Below, piece after piece: positions 8,751 through 18,419 of a stretch of DNA of 32,380 bases. The position numbers and the translations under genes are program-made. Origin of the DNA: Chara braunii (lineage: Eukaryota; Streptophyta; Charophyceae; Charales; Characeae); contig BFEA01000916.1 of assembly GCA_003427395.1 (NCBI GenBank), forward strand, positions 113,200 to 145,579. The letters run 5' to 3'. Every line of letters begins with the position of its first letter. Position 1 is the stretch's first letter. Under the pieces are notes generated by a model. That model was not told the DNA's origin. It saw only the letters and a program-made list of their open reading frames with translations, and did no database searches.

Positions 8751-9255
8751 CCTGGGCTTGGGCCCCAAACCGCGTGAGAGCCTGGGCCCCTCAAACAACT
8801 TGGGGCCAGGAAGCCTCCAGAATGCGTGGGCCTGCTGAGCCAAAATGCGTGGGACCTCCCATAACGTGTGTAGCCCTACTTGGTACTTGCTGACTGGATA
8901 GGGGCAGACAGACCTATGACATTCTAGAACCTACAGACTTGACCTTTCGCTACAGTTAAGGTTATGGCCTAGGACTGACCTACGGACCCTTAGACTTACG
9001 AAGAGACAGGTAGAGAGTTCCAGAAGGACCCTAACTAAGCCTATCGGTATCGTACTAACCTGCTAATACGTAGGTCTGTGGATCAATTCCTAACAACTAA
9101 CAAACTGACCTACTAACTAATCCTACAGTTTAGAAACAGGTAACGGGTTCAAAAACCACTCAGAGCACGGGGTCAATATACAGGGTTTAGGCACAGGTCT
9201 AGGGGTCGAATCTCAGTGTCTGCAAATGCTGGGTCAACTGGATGAAACCATTTCA
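8751..9255 (-). repeat. Element A 3' LTR, U3-side half (right of the PLE)
   Basis: Aligns with about 16515-17012 of the right LTR over its whole length, with scattered substitutions and small indels. It ends in ATTTCA at 9250-9255, immediately before the polypurine tract, giving the canonical U3 border TGAAAT when read on the minus strand. Confidence 0.9.
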
Positions 9256-9263
9256 CTCCCGCC
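9256..9263 (-). other. Polypurine tract of element A
   Basis: Minus-strand GGCGGGAG directly abuts the U3 start TGAAATGG. The same octamer abuts LTR C at 24060-24067. It would prime plus-strand DNA synthesis. Confidence 0.75.
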
Positions 9264-9293
9264 ATCCTAAATTCGAGGTCCTCCGAGAACACT

Positions 9294-9800
9294 CTAACTC
9301 AAGATAGGAACTTTACCCTTTCTTGCCCTTTTGTAAGCGTATACTATGTCGGGAACGGATTTTAAAAGCTTTGTCCTAGTAAACCACATGTCGTCCTCTC
9401 TGCTTCCTGGTATGCGAATCTGACTTTATATTGTTTTTGGGACGACCTCGATTTCATGTTCTAAACACGTCCTCTTCGGCTATGCGGTCTATGCCGTATG
9501 CACCATCCATGTCTGGTGGAATCATTTCCCTTCGCGAAGGAAACTTGTTAGTGGTGGTCCATGGCAATAACTTTGACGCATGGAATATTGGGTACGTGTG
9601 GAGATGCGATGGTATCTCTATTGTGTACGCTGGTCCGTCCTCTCCTCCTTTGACTTCTAGGACAAGCCACGGTCCTCAGTACGTAGGTAAGAGCTTCTGC
9701 GAGATGTTCTCTGGTGCGAACTCTTTAGATTTTACCCAGACTAAGTAGCCTACTTCGAATTGCGAGGATCGACGATGCTTATTAGCTTGCTCGATCATAT
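9294..9800 (-). pseudogene. Element A integrase C-terminus and chromodomain (broken)
   Basis: Continuing from the integrase core, the minus strand reads MIEQANKHRR, LVWVKSKEFAPE and SQKLLPTY, the SH3-like C-terminal module of Gypsy integrases, with stops before and after. It then gives RREMIPPDMDGAYGIDRI, the start of a chromodomain, followed after frame changes by YKVRFAYQ and WFTRTKLLKSVPDIVYAYKR-like sequence and a stop at 9296-9294. The same block appears with fewer lesions in element C (24098-24350). Chromodomains of chromoviruses are thought to steer integration to marked chromatin. Confidence 0.7.
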
Positions 9801-9804
9801 GGTG

Positions 9805-10838
9805 TTAGGCCTTTCTCAAATTGTCAATCACCCTAGCGACTTCCTTCTCGTGCTGCAGTTCAAAGTCTCTGGTGTTGGGCGGTAGTCTTTGGATCGGATC
9901 CCGCTTCAGTCCTTCAAACGGTCTCCTTGGCCTAAAGGACTTATGTAGCTCGTTGGGAGTTCGACAGGTAGCTAGATGAACACTATTGTTATAGGCGCTA
10001 GCTACTTTGGGGAGCATCTCGTCTCGGTTCACCTGATTTGGTCTAATATACCTTCAGAGTAGCTGTTGCATGATCTTATTCATTTGTTCTGTTTGACCGT
10101 TTGTCTCTGGATGACGGCCTACTGACATTAAGAGCTTAGATCTGTATACTCTCATAAGCTCCTGCCAATTCTGGATGGTAAGCTGCTTGTCCCTATCACT
10201 AACTATGGACAACGGTATACCATGCTCACTTACCCAGAAGTCAAAGAACTTTCCTATTACTAAGTCGGTACGTGCCTCTGAAGTCAAGGGTACGAAGACT
10301 GCGTATTTACTAAATCGATCTACTATGACCATAACTTGACTTTTGTCGTACCTACTCGTGACCGCAGTATTCATGAAGTCAATGGAGACTGGCTCTCCGG
10401 GTCCTAACGGGATAGGCAAAGGTCTGCGTAGGTCACGAGGTGCTCTAGTTGTTGAGTTATTACGCTGACAGACTTTGCAACTGCGTACATACTCTATGCA
10501 GTCCGCTTTCACGCCCGACCATGTATACGACATCATGAGGTTGGCCAATGAATTTGCCAACCAAAGTGTCCTTCCGCACCATGACATTCTCCTAAGATCG
10601 AACTATGGATCTCCTGGATGTTAGGGATGCACAGTTTGTCGACTACATTGGTATTCTCAAACAGCAGCCCGTTTGTGGTTCGATAGTGCGGCTCGCTATT
10701 TGGGGTTTCTTTTACTCGTTTCAGCAGTTCGCTATAAATCGGATTCTTATCATAGGCGTTTCTCACTTTCTGCTGCAGATCCGCCCCTACGTCTAGATAG
10801 TGCACTATCGCGTCGAAGTAATCAGCCCTCCTACTCAA
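9805..10838 (-). pseudogene. Element A integrase core (broken)
   Basis: Three overlapping frames make up one integrase. The first (10838-10533) ends with ILGECHGAEGHFGW, the His part of the HHCC zinc module. The second (10587-10054) continues with CKVCQRN, the Cys part, then the catalytic triad: Asp in SIDFMNT, Asp in IVSDRDKQLT, and Glu in ETNGQTEQMN. The third (10032-9805) covers the downstream helices, with AYNNSVHLATCRTPNEL, and stops at RKA. All three catalytic residues survive, but the frames are separated by frameshifts. Confidence 0.85.
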
Positions 10839-10899
10839 AGCATCGGTTACCGCATTTTACTTTCCTTTAATGGGCTTCAATTCAAAGTCAAACTGATCT

Positions 10900-11383
10900 A
10901 TATCAACAGCCCACGTAGTCGACTTGGGCGTCATCTTGGCCCGTGTCTTTAACCATCTAGAGTTTCGTGGTTCGAATACACTTTGAAGTGCCTCCCAAGC
11001 AGGTAGTGCCTCTAGTGGCTTAGGGCCTGCCTGAGAGCGTAGAGTTCCCTCTCGTACGTCGATGTTGCAACCTTTTTTGAGGGCAGCCTAGATGACATGA
11101 ACTCTACGGGTTTGTAACCATTGTCGTCATCGCGCTGTAACACGACACCTATGCCATACTGATTAGCGTCTTTAGTGATGATAAATGGCAATGACAGATC
11201 GACGACTTTGAGGACAGGATACTCTATCAAGGCCTTTTTCAATTTCTTGAGGGTCGGCATGCAATCTTGGTCCCACTGCCAGATAGCTTCTTTCTTTAGT
11301 AGTTTGCGCAGGGGAGCGACTATCATAGAGAAATTCCTGACGAACTTTTTGTAGTAGTTACTCAATGATCGCAACTCTGTCAA
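10900..11383 (-). pseudogene. Element A RNase H region (broken)
   Basis: The frame 11383-11012 begins with the RT/RNase H connection (LRSLSNYYKKFVRNFS), followed by FIITKDANQYGIGVVL, with the first catalytic Asp, and STYERELYALRQAL, with the catalytic Glu. It stops at SH. The sequence resumes with RHYLLGRHFKVYSNHETL, where the usual TDH reads SNH, so a third catalytic Asp is lost. The domain would remove the RNA template during reverse transcription. Confidence 0.8.
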
Positions 11384-11463
11384 GGTGCGAGGAGTTGGCC
11401 AATCTCGAATAAACGTTATCTTGTTGTCCTTAGGCCGGATATTGTCTCCGTCCAGTACATGAT

Positions 11464-12552
11464 CTAAGAAGAGGACTTCAGCTTAGCCCATTCGCACTTC
11501 TTTGCATTGATCTTGAAGTTAGATTCTCGTAGCTTCTCCAATATCTGCTTGAGATGGCCCTCATGTTCCTCGACGGTCTTGTTGAAGACTAAAATGTCAT
11601 CTAAGTACACTACTACAAACCTATCTAACCACGACCTGAACAAATCATTCATACAACGCTGAAAAGTGGTCGGTGCGTTAGTAAGTCCAAAGGGCATCAC
11701 TATGAACTCGTAGTGCCCATACCTAGTCCTGAACGTCGTCTTATATTGGTCATCAGGATGCACTTCGATCTGATGATAACCTAACTTCAAATCTATCCTT
11801 ATGAAGTATTTGCAACCCTGCACCCGGTCTAAGAGATCATCTGTCCTGGCGAGTGGCTCTGCATTCATTATAGTTATGGCATTCAGGCCCTTGTAGTCAA
11901 TACACATACGTAACTCTCCCTCTTTCTTTGGGACGAACCGAACAAGTGCGCCAAAAGGAGATGAACTGGGCTTGATCCATCCCTTTTCTAACAGCTCGTC
12001 CAACTGCTTACGAAGCTCTTCCAGTTCTTTGGGAGACATCCTGTAGACTGCCCCTTTGGGCGTTCTACTGCCAGGCTCTATCTCGATGCGGTGCTGGATC
12101 GGTCTTGGCACTACTATTGCATGTGCTTCAGATAAGTCCTTATACTCCTCCAGCAGACTGACAATAACGGGATGAATCTTCTCCTCTTCCTTTGGCTTGT
12201 CAGAAATCGGCCTAATGTAGGCTACGAACACCTGCTCTTCAAGCTGCTCCTTGCACACAAATCTGGCGAATGCAGGAGCGCTGAGGCAGCAATGTGCAAG
12301 GGAATTGTCTACCTCGGACTCATGGTACAGGCGGACTTGCTTAACTTCGCCTGACAGACTAGGAAGCTTGTACTCGTGTTCTCTAAGGTGCAAAGTGGCT
12401 CCTGCTGCCTCTCCCCAATCCGTGCCCAAAACTATATATAACGGGAGATTCTCTTCCACGATAAGAGTCAAGGAATGAAGGACCCTTTCTACCTTCCCTT
12501 CTTTCTCTAGGCGGAAAAAATGTTTGGACTCCTTTGATGTATTCCTCGACAC
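11464..12552 (-). CDS. Element A reverse transcriptase (open 362-codon segment)
   Basis: The longest intact pol segment. Residues 39-47 (YIVLGTDWG) finish the protease region. The linker runs to about 150. RT proper follows with GAVYRMSPKELEEL, ELRMCIDYKGLN, IRIDLKLGYHQI (catalytic Asp about 253), FIVMPFGLTNAPTTFQ and the palm motif VVYLDDILVF (Asp pair at about 318-319). All RT catalytic residues are present. It stops shortly after the thumb begins and a frameshift leads on to the RNase H frame. In the live element this was one polyprotein with its neighbours, so the Met at 12552 is not a real start. Confidence 0.88.
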   Translation of the reverse strand: MSRNTSKESKHFFRLEKEGKVERVLHSLTLIVEENLPLYIVLGTDWGEAAGATLHLREHEYKLPSLSGEVKQVRLYHESEVDNSLAHCCLSAPAFARFVCKEQLEEQVFVAYIRPISDKPKEEEKIHPVIVSLLEEYKDLSEAHAIVVPRPIQHRIEIEPGSRTPKGAVYRMSPKELEELRKQLDELLEKGWIKPSSSPFGALVRFVPKKEGELRMCIDYKGLNAITIMNAEPLARTDDLLDRVQGCKYFIRIDLKLGYHQIEVHPDDQYKTTFRTRYGHYEFIVMPFGLTNAPTTFQRCMNDLFRSWLDRFVVVYLDDILVFNKTVEEHEGHLKQILEKLRESNFKINAKKCEWAKLKSSS

Positions 12553-12748
12553 ACATCCTACTGTTGTCTGCGAGGATGCTGACTACAAGTTCGCTTAGTT
12601 GTTGGACTTTCAAACTAAGCTTCAACTTTTTCAGCGCCTTGCGACTAACATAACTCCTGGTGGCCCCACTATCTATAAGGGTCCCTGTTCTAGCTTTAAA
12701 GATTTCTACGTCTGCGAGGATTAATTGTCCTTTCCCATCGTTCTTCAT
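12553..12748 (-). pseudogene. Element A aspartic protease N-terminal part
   Basis: The frame 12748-12383 contains LILADVEIFKARTGTLIDSGATRSYVS, with the active-site DSGAT. LKKLKLSLKVQ and SILADNSRMCVEEY follow. It overlaps the RT frame in another phase, so a frameshift lies in the overlap. The enzyme would cut the Gag-Pol polyprotein within the particle. Confidence 0.8.
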
Positions 12749-12954
12749 CTTGTCCTAGGCTTGCCTCCTCTCCTTCAATTCTTCAGCTAAGCCTGTGAGG
12801 GAAGCGTCTAGAGAGACTCGGATACAAGCAGTCTCTGGACAACTTACGAGATGCTGGCCAGCAACCTCTGCCATGGAGATATGTGGAGTGGGAGACTCTA
12901 TCTTGTACTTATGCTCAGATCCACATACTCCTGGGGTACGGGCTGTTGCAACCC

Positions 12955-13248
12955 CTACCGGTGGTTGTCTTTTGCTGCCCTAGAAGCAGCGCGACTCCTA
13001 TACTTAGGACAAAATTTGATGATGTGACCGGGATCCCCGCAGAACACACATTGGAACTTGTCTATACGACCCTGCCACACACTCTTCTCAATTCCCAAAT
13101 CCTCCCAAGGTTGACCCTCAGGCAGACCTGGGTGCCACCTTCCTTGTCTGGGAGGTGACCGACTCGGACGCGAATGGCTAGACGGGGGACCTTGACCCCT
13201 TCCTCCCGCTTGGCGGTTCCAACCCCTGGCGGCCCTGTCCTCAGCCAC
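12955..13248 (-). pseudogene. Element A nucleocapsid (CCHC zinc knuckle)
   Basis: An Arg/Gly/Pro-rich frame of 97 residues ending in one zinc knuckle, FQCVFCGDPGHIIKFCPKY (C-X2-C-X4-H-X4-C, about residues 67-80). This is the RNA-binding tail of Gag. A frameshift near 13,250-13,330 separates it from the Gag core. Confidence 0.82.
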
Positions 13249-13324
13249 CTAGGGCCCGACCATTTTGGCCAGGCCCTCTTCCTTGCGGCCTCCCTCCGAC
13301 TGCGACAACAACATAGGTTCTCCC

Positions 13325-14518
13325 CTACTCTACCCCATTGTCTTCTTCTTCTAGTCCCCACTCAATGTATGAGTAGGGAACTTCATCGGCACCACCTTCT
13401 TCCATTGTTAGAATTAGACTATCCTTGGCCTTGACCTGGTCGGAGATGGTGCGTTCCTTGCACATTTTTCCTTTTGTCAGATCTTTGAGCCAGACTGTGG
13501 TAATTGGTGAAGCTTGAGCGACAAATGAAACAACCTCTCTATTAAGTACATCATAAGTGATGTCTGGCTGCTGCTTTCGGGTGAAGAAGTGCCCTTGCAA
13601 ATGCTCGGGCAATGCGCGGTAGTAGAGTTGAACTAGCTGTGCGTCAGTTACCCCACGCCCGGGCACAACAATCAGCTCATCCATAGCGGACTTAAGGGCA
13701 TGTACACTCTTCCACTGACGTGTGTGGATCATCTGTAATTTGTCAGAGGCTTTAAGCCCCCCAGTGACATCTGAAAATTGTTTCCTAAGAGACTTATGGA
13801 TTTTGGAGAGGGGAGTTATCCTAGAATACTGCACCATGTCATTTTCACAGCATGCTACGCGTGCAAGCGACCTTGCAAAGCTGGTTGTTTCCTCTCTAAG
13901 GGCCTGAAAGGCCACTAGGACATGATATTCTGGTGCTACGCCCTGTAAGTACAGATAAGAGTTCATGTTAGCTTCCCAATTGTCAAAGTCCTCCCCCTTC
14001 TTCCCACTAAAGGGCTCAGGGAAATGGACTTCGACCTTCTCATGGCGTGGGGCAGGCTCCTCTTCCTTGGAAGCCACTAGCTTGATGCCTTTTATGGCGC
14101 CCGTGCAGAACTTTTCCATGCTACTGATCGCAAGGTGGATCTGGTCCACAATATATTTCATCATATCTTGCGCGAAATCTTTGAATCTGGCTCGCGTGGA
14201 TTCTAAGGCAATATCATGGCTGCGAAGGTGTTTCATTTGCTCTCTTTGTGCAGTCAATAGGGACTCTACACTATGAGTCAAGGTGTAAAGTTTGGTTCCT
14301 ATCTCGTTCTCTTCCCTGATCTTCCCCATTTTTGTCTTTGCCGCTTTCAATTCTCCATCCAATCTTTCTGCTGTCTCTAGACGTCTTATCCTCTCCCGTG
14401 TCAGGCGCAACTTCCACTCCAATTGCTTTTCATGTTCCCTTGCTCGTCTGCACCAAAGGTCCTTCTCCTCCTCCAACTCTCTTCTCGCCGCCTCTCTCTC
14501 ATCCTGGGGTGCCATCAA
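13325..14518 (-). CDS. Element A Gag core with coiled coil (open 397-codon segment)
   Basis: Residues 1 to about 110 are a highly charged helical stretch with heptad-like Leu spacing (EREAARRELEEEKDLW, LRLTRERIRRLETAERL). After a linker comes the retrotransposon Gag domain, from VEVHFPEPFSGKKGEDFDNW through YHVLVAFQALREE to ALKSAMDELIVVPG and LVQLYYRALPEHLQ. The end is acidic (YIEWGLEEEDNGVE). It packages the RNA and builds the particle. The Met at 14518 is probably internal, because the same kind of sequence continues upstream. Confidence 0.82.
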   Translation of the reverse strand: MMAPQDEREAARRELEEEKDLWCRRAREHEKQLEWKLRLTRERIRRLETAERLDGELKAAKTKMGKIREENEIGTKLYTLTHSVESLLTAQREQMKHLRSHDIALESTRARFKDFAQDMMKYIVDQIHLAISSMEKFCTGAIKGIKLVASKEEEPAPRHEKVEVHFPEPFSGKKGEDFDNWEANMNSYLYLQGVAPEYHVLVAFQALREETTSFARSLARVACCENDMVQYSRITPLSKIHKSLRKQFSDVTGGLKASDKLQMIHTRQWKSVHALKSAMDELIVVPGRGVTDAQLVQLYYRALPEHLQGHFFTRKQQPDITYDVLNREVVSFVAQASPITTVWLKDLTKGKMCKERTISDQVKAKDSLILTMEEGGADEVPYSYIEWGLEEEDNGVE

Positions 14519-14520
14519 CT

Positions 14521-14859
14521 CTACTTCTCTCTCCTCCCTAGTTCTCTATGGGCTGCCCACTCTTTCACCATCTTCTCCACCTCCTCTTGTGGGACCCTAC
14601 TTGTACTTGCCTCGCCCCTTCTTCTCTGCAAGGTTCCTTCTTTTTTAACCTCCTCTTCTTCTACTTCTTTTTCTTCTTCTTCTTCCACCTTTGTCTCTAC
14701 TGCTGCCATTTTTTCCTCCTGCTCCTTCCATCTTCCCAACTCTTCCTCCATCTGCTTTTTCTTCGCCTCTTGCTCCTCTAGCAGGGCCAACATCTTCGCC
14801 TCCTTGATCAGTTATCGCTTCTCCTTCAGAAGGGCAACAACTTTCTCCTCCTGAGCCAT
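14521..14859 (-). pseudogene. Element A Gag N-terminus (broken)
   Basis: The likely original Gag start is the ATG at 14859-14857 (MAQEEKVVALLKEKR), after which a stop interrupts the frame. The sequence then reads on as MLALLEEQEAKKKQMEEELG and a Glu/Lys-rich coiled coil to a stop near 14521. With the next frame it gives a long coiled coil ahead of the Gag domain. Confidence 0.65.
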
Positions 14860-15752
14860 ACTGCAGGGACTGGTACTAAATCCGGTTCTGGTGGTCACCA
14901 TGGTGGAAGTGCACAATCACAGACTATTTCGCTCCTCAACACGTAGACCTACCAATCTAAATTCAGGTCTAAGACAACCTACTGTTTACTACTCGCCTCT
15001 ATTCTAAGGTTGTCACTACAGGACTCACTGGCTGATCAAGAGGCATTTAAGGAGATCCCCCGTAACTCCTCAAAAATTCTTTAACGTCGCAGACAAGACG
15101 ACGCGACCAGTCGAGTCCTCTCAAGACTTAGACAGCTGGACGCACAACCCACATCTCGGAGTTCGGGCCTACCACGCCTCACTGCGCAGCCCTCTGGTCA
15201 ATACCAGTCCTTGGGGGTCTTGTCTCCAGGACGTGTCAGTTGTCAGACGCGATCTTTAGCCTTACTAAGTCCCGTGTGGGTTTGGGCTCGCAGCTCTACG
15301 ACCACATCCATAGAGTCCTATCGACCTGCACAGAAGTATGACGAACTCTGACAGACTTGACGTCAACAAGTACCGAGGTGAGGGCGCATATCCACAGGGT
15401 AAGGGCTATGCCAGGGCTTAGAGAGATAATACCGCTCGTCTTCTTGCTTCAGCTTGGTCAATGCTTCGGTCAACGACCTTGGTCAACTCGCTCATCAACG
15501 CTCCGGTCAAAGGTCTTGGTCAACCTCCGGTCTCTTTGGTCGACCTCCTTGGTCAACCCTCCGACCTGCTAGCTATGGTGGTCAACCTTCTACTTTGTCG
15601 CCCTCTTCTTCTTCCTTCACCTTGGCTATGGCCGCTTCACCTCCTCTTCGTCAACTTCCTTCTTCTTTCTCTCTGCGTCACTTCTTCCTCTTCTCTCACC
15701 GGTCGTCTTCTTCTTCGAGCTTGGCAGCTATGGCTGTCGTCCGCTGTGGCCT

Positions 15753-15815
<63 letters not shown>

Positions 15816-15890
15816 NNNNNNNNNNNNNNNNNNNNNNNNNNNNNNNNNNNNNNNNNNNNNNNNNNNNNNNNNNNNNNNNNNNNNNNNNNN

Positions 15891-15941
<51 letters not shown>

Positions 15942-16014
15942 CTGCCACACTCTGGCTATGGCGGCTTCTCCCTTCTTCAACTTGTTGCAGCTCTGACGTG
16001 GACAACGGGAACCA
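14860..16014 (-). other. Element A 5' leader (untranslated)
   Basis: About 1.15 kb between PBS and the Gag start. It holds a CT/GA microsatellite with an assembly gap, several GGCTATGGCCGC-like motifs and a cluster of seven GGTCAA sites (TTGACC on the element's sense strand) between 15456 and 15585. Open frames through the CT tract are low-complexity Leu-Ser or Glu-Arg repeats and are not genes. Confidence 0.65.
15755..15938. repeat. (CT)n microsatellite with a 75-base assembly gap
   Basis: A nearly pure CT tract on both sides of Ns at 15816-15890. Its true length is unknown. It lies in the leader of element A. Confidence 0.95.
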
Positions 16015-16026
16015 GCTCTGATACCA
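16015..16026 (-). other. Primer-binding site of element A
   Basis: Minus-strand TGGTATCAGAGC, one base after the LTR end. This is the standard complement of the 3' end of plant initiator tRNA-Met used by many LTR retrotransposons. Confidence 0.88.
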
Positions 16027-16027
16027 G

Positions 16028-17012
16028 TGAAATCAGACTGCAATTCCAACTTGCTTGCAACATGCATTCATGGGCGAACTGATGGCAAACTACCTTCTTC
16101 AACTTAGAATCAACAATGAACTTGCACTGGCGCCTTGCGCCCACACAAAAATTGTCTTCCAATTAAAACTTAGTTCAAACCAATTGTACAACTTGCGGCT
16201 ATGGCCGCCAGCCACTGTCTCCACCACCAGCCTCGCTGTCCCTCATGCACACATGTACGAGGATCCACCCCGAATGTCCACTCTACACACATCCACACAC
16301 AGTGTACACTCTGTTGACGCCAACGGCTTGGTGGCTATGGCCGCCGTCGTCTTCCTCACTGCCCACTTCAGCTCCAGTCACCTGCATACCTCCACGCACA
16401 AGTCACCAAGGCAGCACTTCCGCATAGCTCACAGGGGAATGAGAGAATGACTGGCCGCGGCCTCTTTATTTATACTATCCCGCAGGTGGCCTGGCCCTGC
16501 TCCGTGCCGCGTGGGCCTGGGCCCCAAACCGCGTAAGAGCCTAGGCCCCTCAAACCACCTGGGCCAGGAAGCCTCCAGAACGTGTGGGCCTGCTGGGCCA
16601 AAATGCGTGGGACCTCCCAGAATGTGTGTGGCCCTACTTGGTACTTGCTGACTGGACAAGGGTAGACAAACCTACTACATTCTAGAACCTACAGACTTGA
16701 CCTTTCGCTATAGCTAAGGTTATGGCCTAGGACTGACCTATGGACCCTTAGACTTACGAAGAGACATGTAGAGAGTTCCAGAAGGACCCTAACTAAGCCT
16801 AATGGTATCGTACTAACCTGCTAATCGTAGGTCTGTGGATCGAGTCCTAACAGCTAACAAACTGACCTACTAACTAATCCTACGATTTAGGAACAATTCA
16901 CGGGTTCAAAGCCCACTCAGAGGACGAGGTCAATGTACATGGTTTACACACAGCTCTAGGGGTTGAATTTCAGTGTTTGCAAATGCCGGGTCAACTGGGT
17001 GAAACCATTTCG
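16028..17012 (-). repeat. Element A 5' LTR, 985 bp
   Basis: Uninterrupted, bounded by TGAAAT on the left and ATTTCG (expected ATTTCA) on the right. It aligns with the split left LTR throughout, and with LTR C (23079-24059) around CACCTGCAGACCTCC and the TATA region. This copy supplies the pre-insertion sequence that proves the PLE boundaries. Confidence 0.9.
16465..16474 (-). promoter_or_regulatory. TATA box of the element A 5' LTR
   Basis: Minus-strand TATAAATAAA about 540 bp into the LTR from its U3 edge, conserved in the other LTR copy. Transcription would start a few tens of bases to the left. Confidence 0.6.
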
Positions 17013-17520
17013 CTTCTCTCCTCTATCATTCTATATTATTGGTCGCATCATCCAAAATTCCTAATGCGTGTGACTTGTACTTTCTCTAATTGTGCTACTC
17101 TGGCACTGCTGCCCATCCTATTGAGCAAGATTTCCTTCTAAATCGATAGGAATCATCTTCATACTCTCTTTTGTTAATGCCGCAAGCGAAATTAATTCCG
17201 ACATCTTTATTGTATTCATTCTTTTAGTTATTTATTTTCAGAATCCACTATGCAAGGAATACGAGTGAGAGCAATAGACAAAAAACCAAGTTGCAAAATC
17301 AAGCAGAAGTCCAGATGGTCATGTACCAAGCAGAGAGCATAAAGGCACCAAGATTCCATCCACATAAGAGCGATACAACGAATTCGTGAGCCAATGTCCA
17401 AGCCGTGAGGCCACACCAACGCAGTATCCAATGTCTCTCCTATTGTATGGCGCCCAACGCCCAACCTACTCTTCTCAGCCTATCAATCCTATCTACATTC
17501 GTGCAAAAGGATCACTTCGT
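17013..17520. other. Gene-free flank right of element A
   Basis: AT-richer sequence. A 78-codon minus-strand frame (17464-17228) has no recognised motif. I see nothing else. Confidence 0.5.
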
Positions 17521-18379
17521 CGTCGAAGACCAATGTACATGACGTGAACACCAATGCCGACCTCCCACATACACCAAGTACGTTCTCTCTTCTCCCCTCA
17601 TCGGACCTTGTCCACCCACTCATGCGCCTCCTTCCCTGAAGACCACCGTCGCCCATCACCTGCCTGTGCCCCTGCAGCCTGGCTATGGCCGCTAAGTGCC
17701 CCGCTGCCCTGCAGCGCCCTTCACCGCATAGCACCCGCTTGCGCCCCAACCAACATGCGCTAGTCCAGACACCTGCGCAACAACACAGCAGCATGTCCGC
17801 ATGGCCTGCCTAGTCCAAAATGTCAGCCTCTGGCCGGACTCCTCCCTATATCGGAGTAGTTGCCCTGCTGGGCTGCCTGAGCCTGGCCAAGAAAGTTTCC
17901 AGTAGCTTCCAGTCGGGCCCCACTGTCTGCGCCCAGGCCCAGGCCCATTCCTACAGTTAAGGGTCTAGGCCCTCTTCGATTGGGCACCTTCAGGTTCCTC
18001 CAGGCTCTAAGTGTTTGCCGTGTTTGCATTGGCCCGCGGGGTAGGTGTGACGACAATGCTGCACTTTCATTGGCCCGCGACCACTTCCCCATGTGTCAAT
18101 CTAACACTGCGTGTGCGCAGGGCGCAACCACCTGCGTCCTGGGCTCAACTGCTTGACGCAGCTGCTGCTTCTAAACAGAGCCAGGGAGAGGCCCATGTTG
18201 CACTTCAACCAACTGGTGTGCTGCAACTGTCTGATACCCACATTCCAAAATGTTGAGATAAAGGCCTCTCGTGGATATTCAGGCCCGCCTTCACTTAGGG
18301 TGGGCACAAGTTTTGCTGGGGGCCAAAGTCCAGAACATGTGCATGTTGGCTAGGGCCCCATGAGGACACATTCCTCACA
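17521..18379 (-). repeat. Element B 3' LTR (left boundary unresolved)
   Basis: The right edge is firm: minus-strand TGTGAGGAATGTG begins at 18379, right after a purine-rich AAGGGGGATGGAA (18380-18392) that serves as polypurine tract. The left edge is a guess, because no second copy of this LTR exists in the window to align with. One GGCTATGGCCGC motif, shared with the LTRs of A, is at 17681-17692. Confidence 0.45.
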
Positions 18380-18419
18380 TTCCATCCCCCTTAGCTTCGA
18401 AAGTCCGCTGAGATGCTTT

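Larger units (their letters stand above)
4657..17012 (-). mobile_element. Element A: Ty3/Gypsy chromovirus with both LTRs, split by a PLE
   Basis: Read right to left: 5' LTR (16028-17012), PBS (16015-16026), leader, gag (about 14.86-12.95 kb), protease, RT, RNase H, integrase and a chromodomain ending at a stop at 9294-9296, then the polypurine tract (9256-9263) and the 3' LTR (8751-9255 plus 4657-5161). The order PR-RT-RH-IN with a terminal chromodomain is that of Ty3/Gypsy chromoviruses. LTR termini are TGAAAT...ATTTCA; the last base of the right LTR has become G. CTTC flanks both sides (4653-4656, 17013-17016), a possible 4-bp target-site duplication, though weak in CT-rich DNA. The coding region has several stops and frameshifts, so this copy is not autonomous. 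The two LTRs differ at many positions, so the insertion is not recent. Confidence 0.9.

Noticed and set aside
15454-16067. Long open frames across the CT microsatellite on both strands
   Set aside because: They are Leu-Ser or Glu-Arg dinucleotide-repeat translations running through an assembly gap. The region is the leader of element A.
18221-18240. CTGTCTGATACCCAC as a minus-strand PBS
   Set aside because: It has several mismatches and lies inside LTR B, only about 140 bp from its edge, so it does not fit any LTR boundary.
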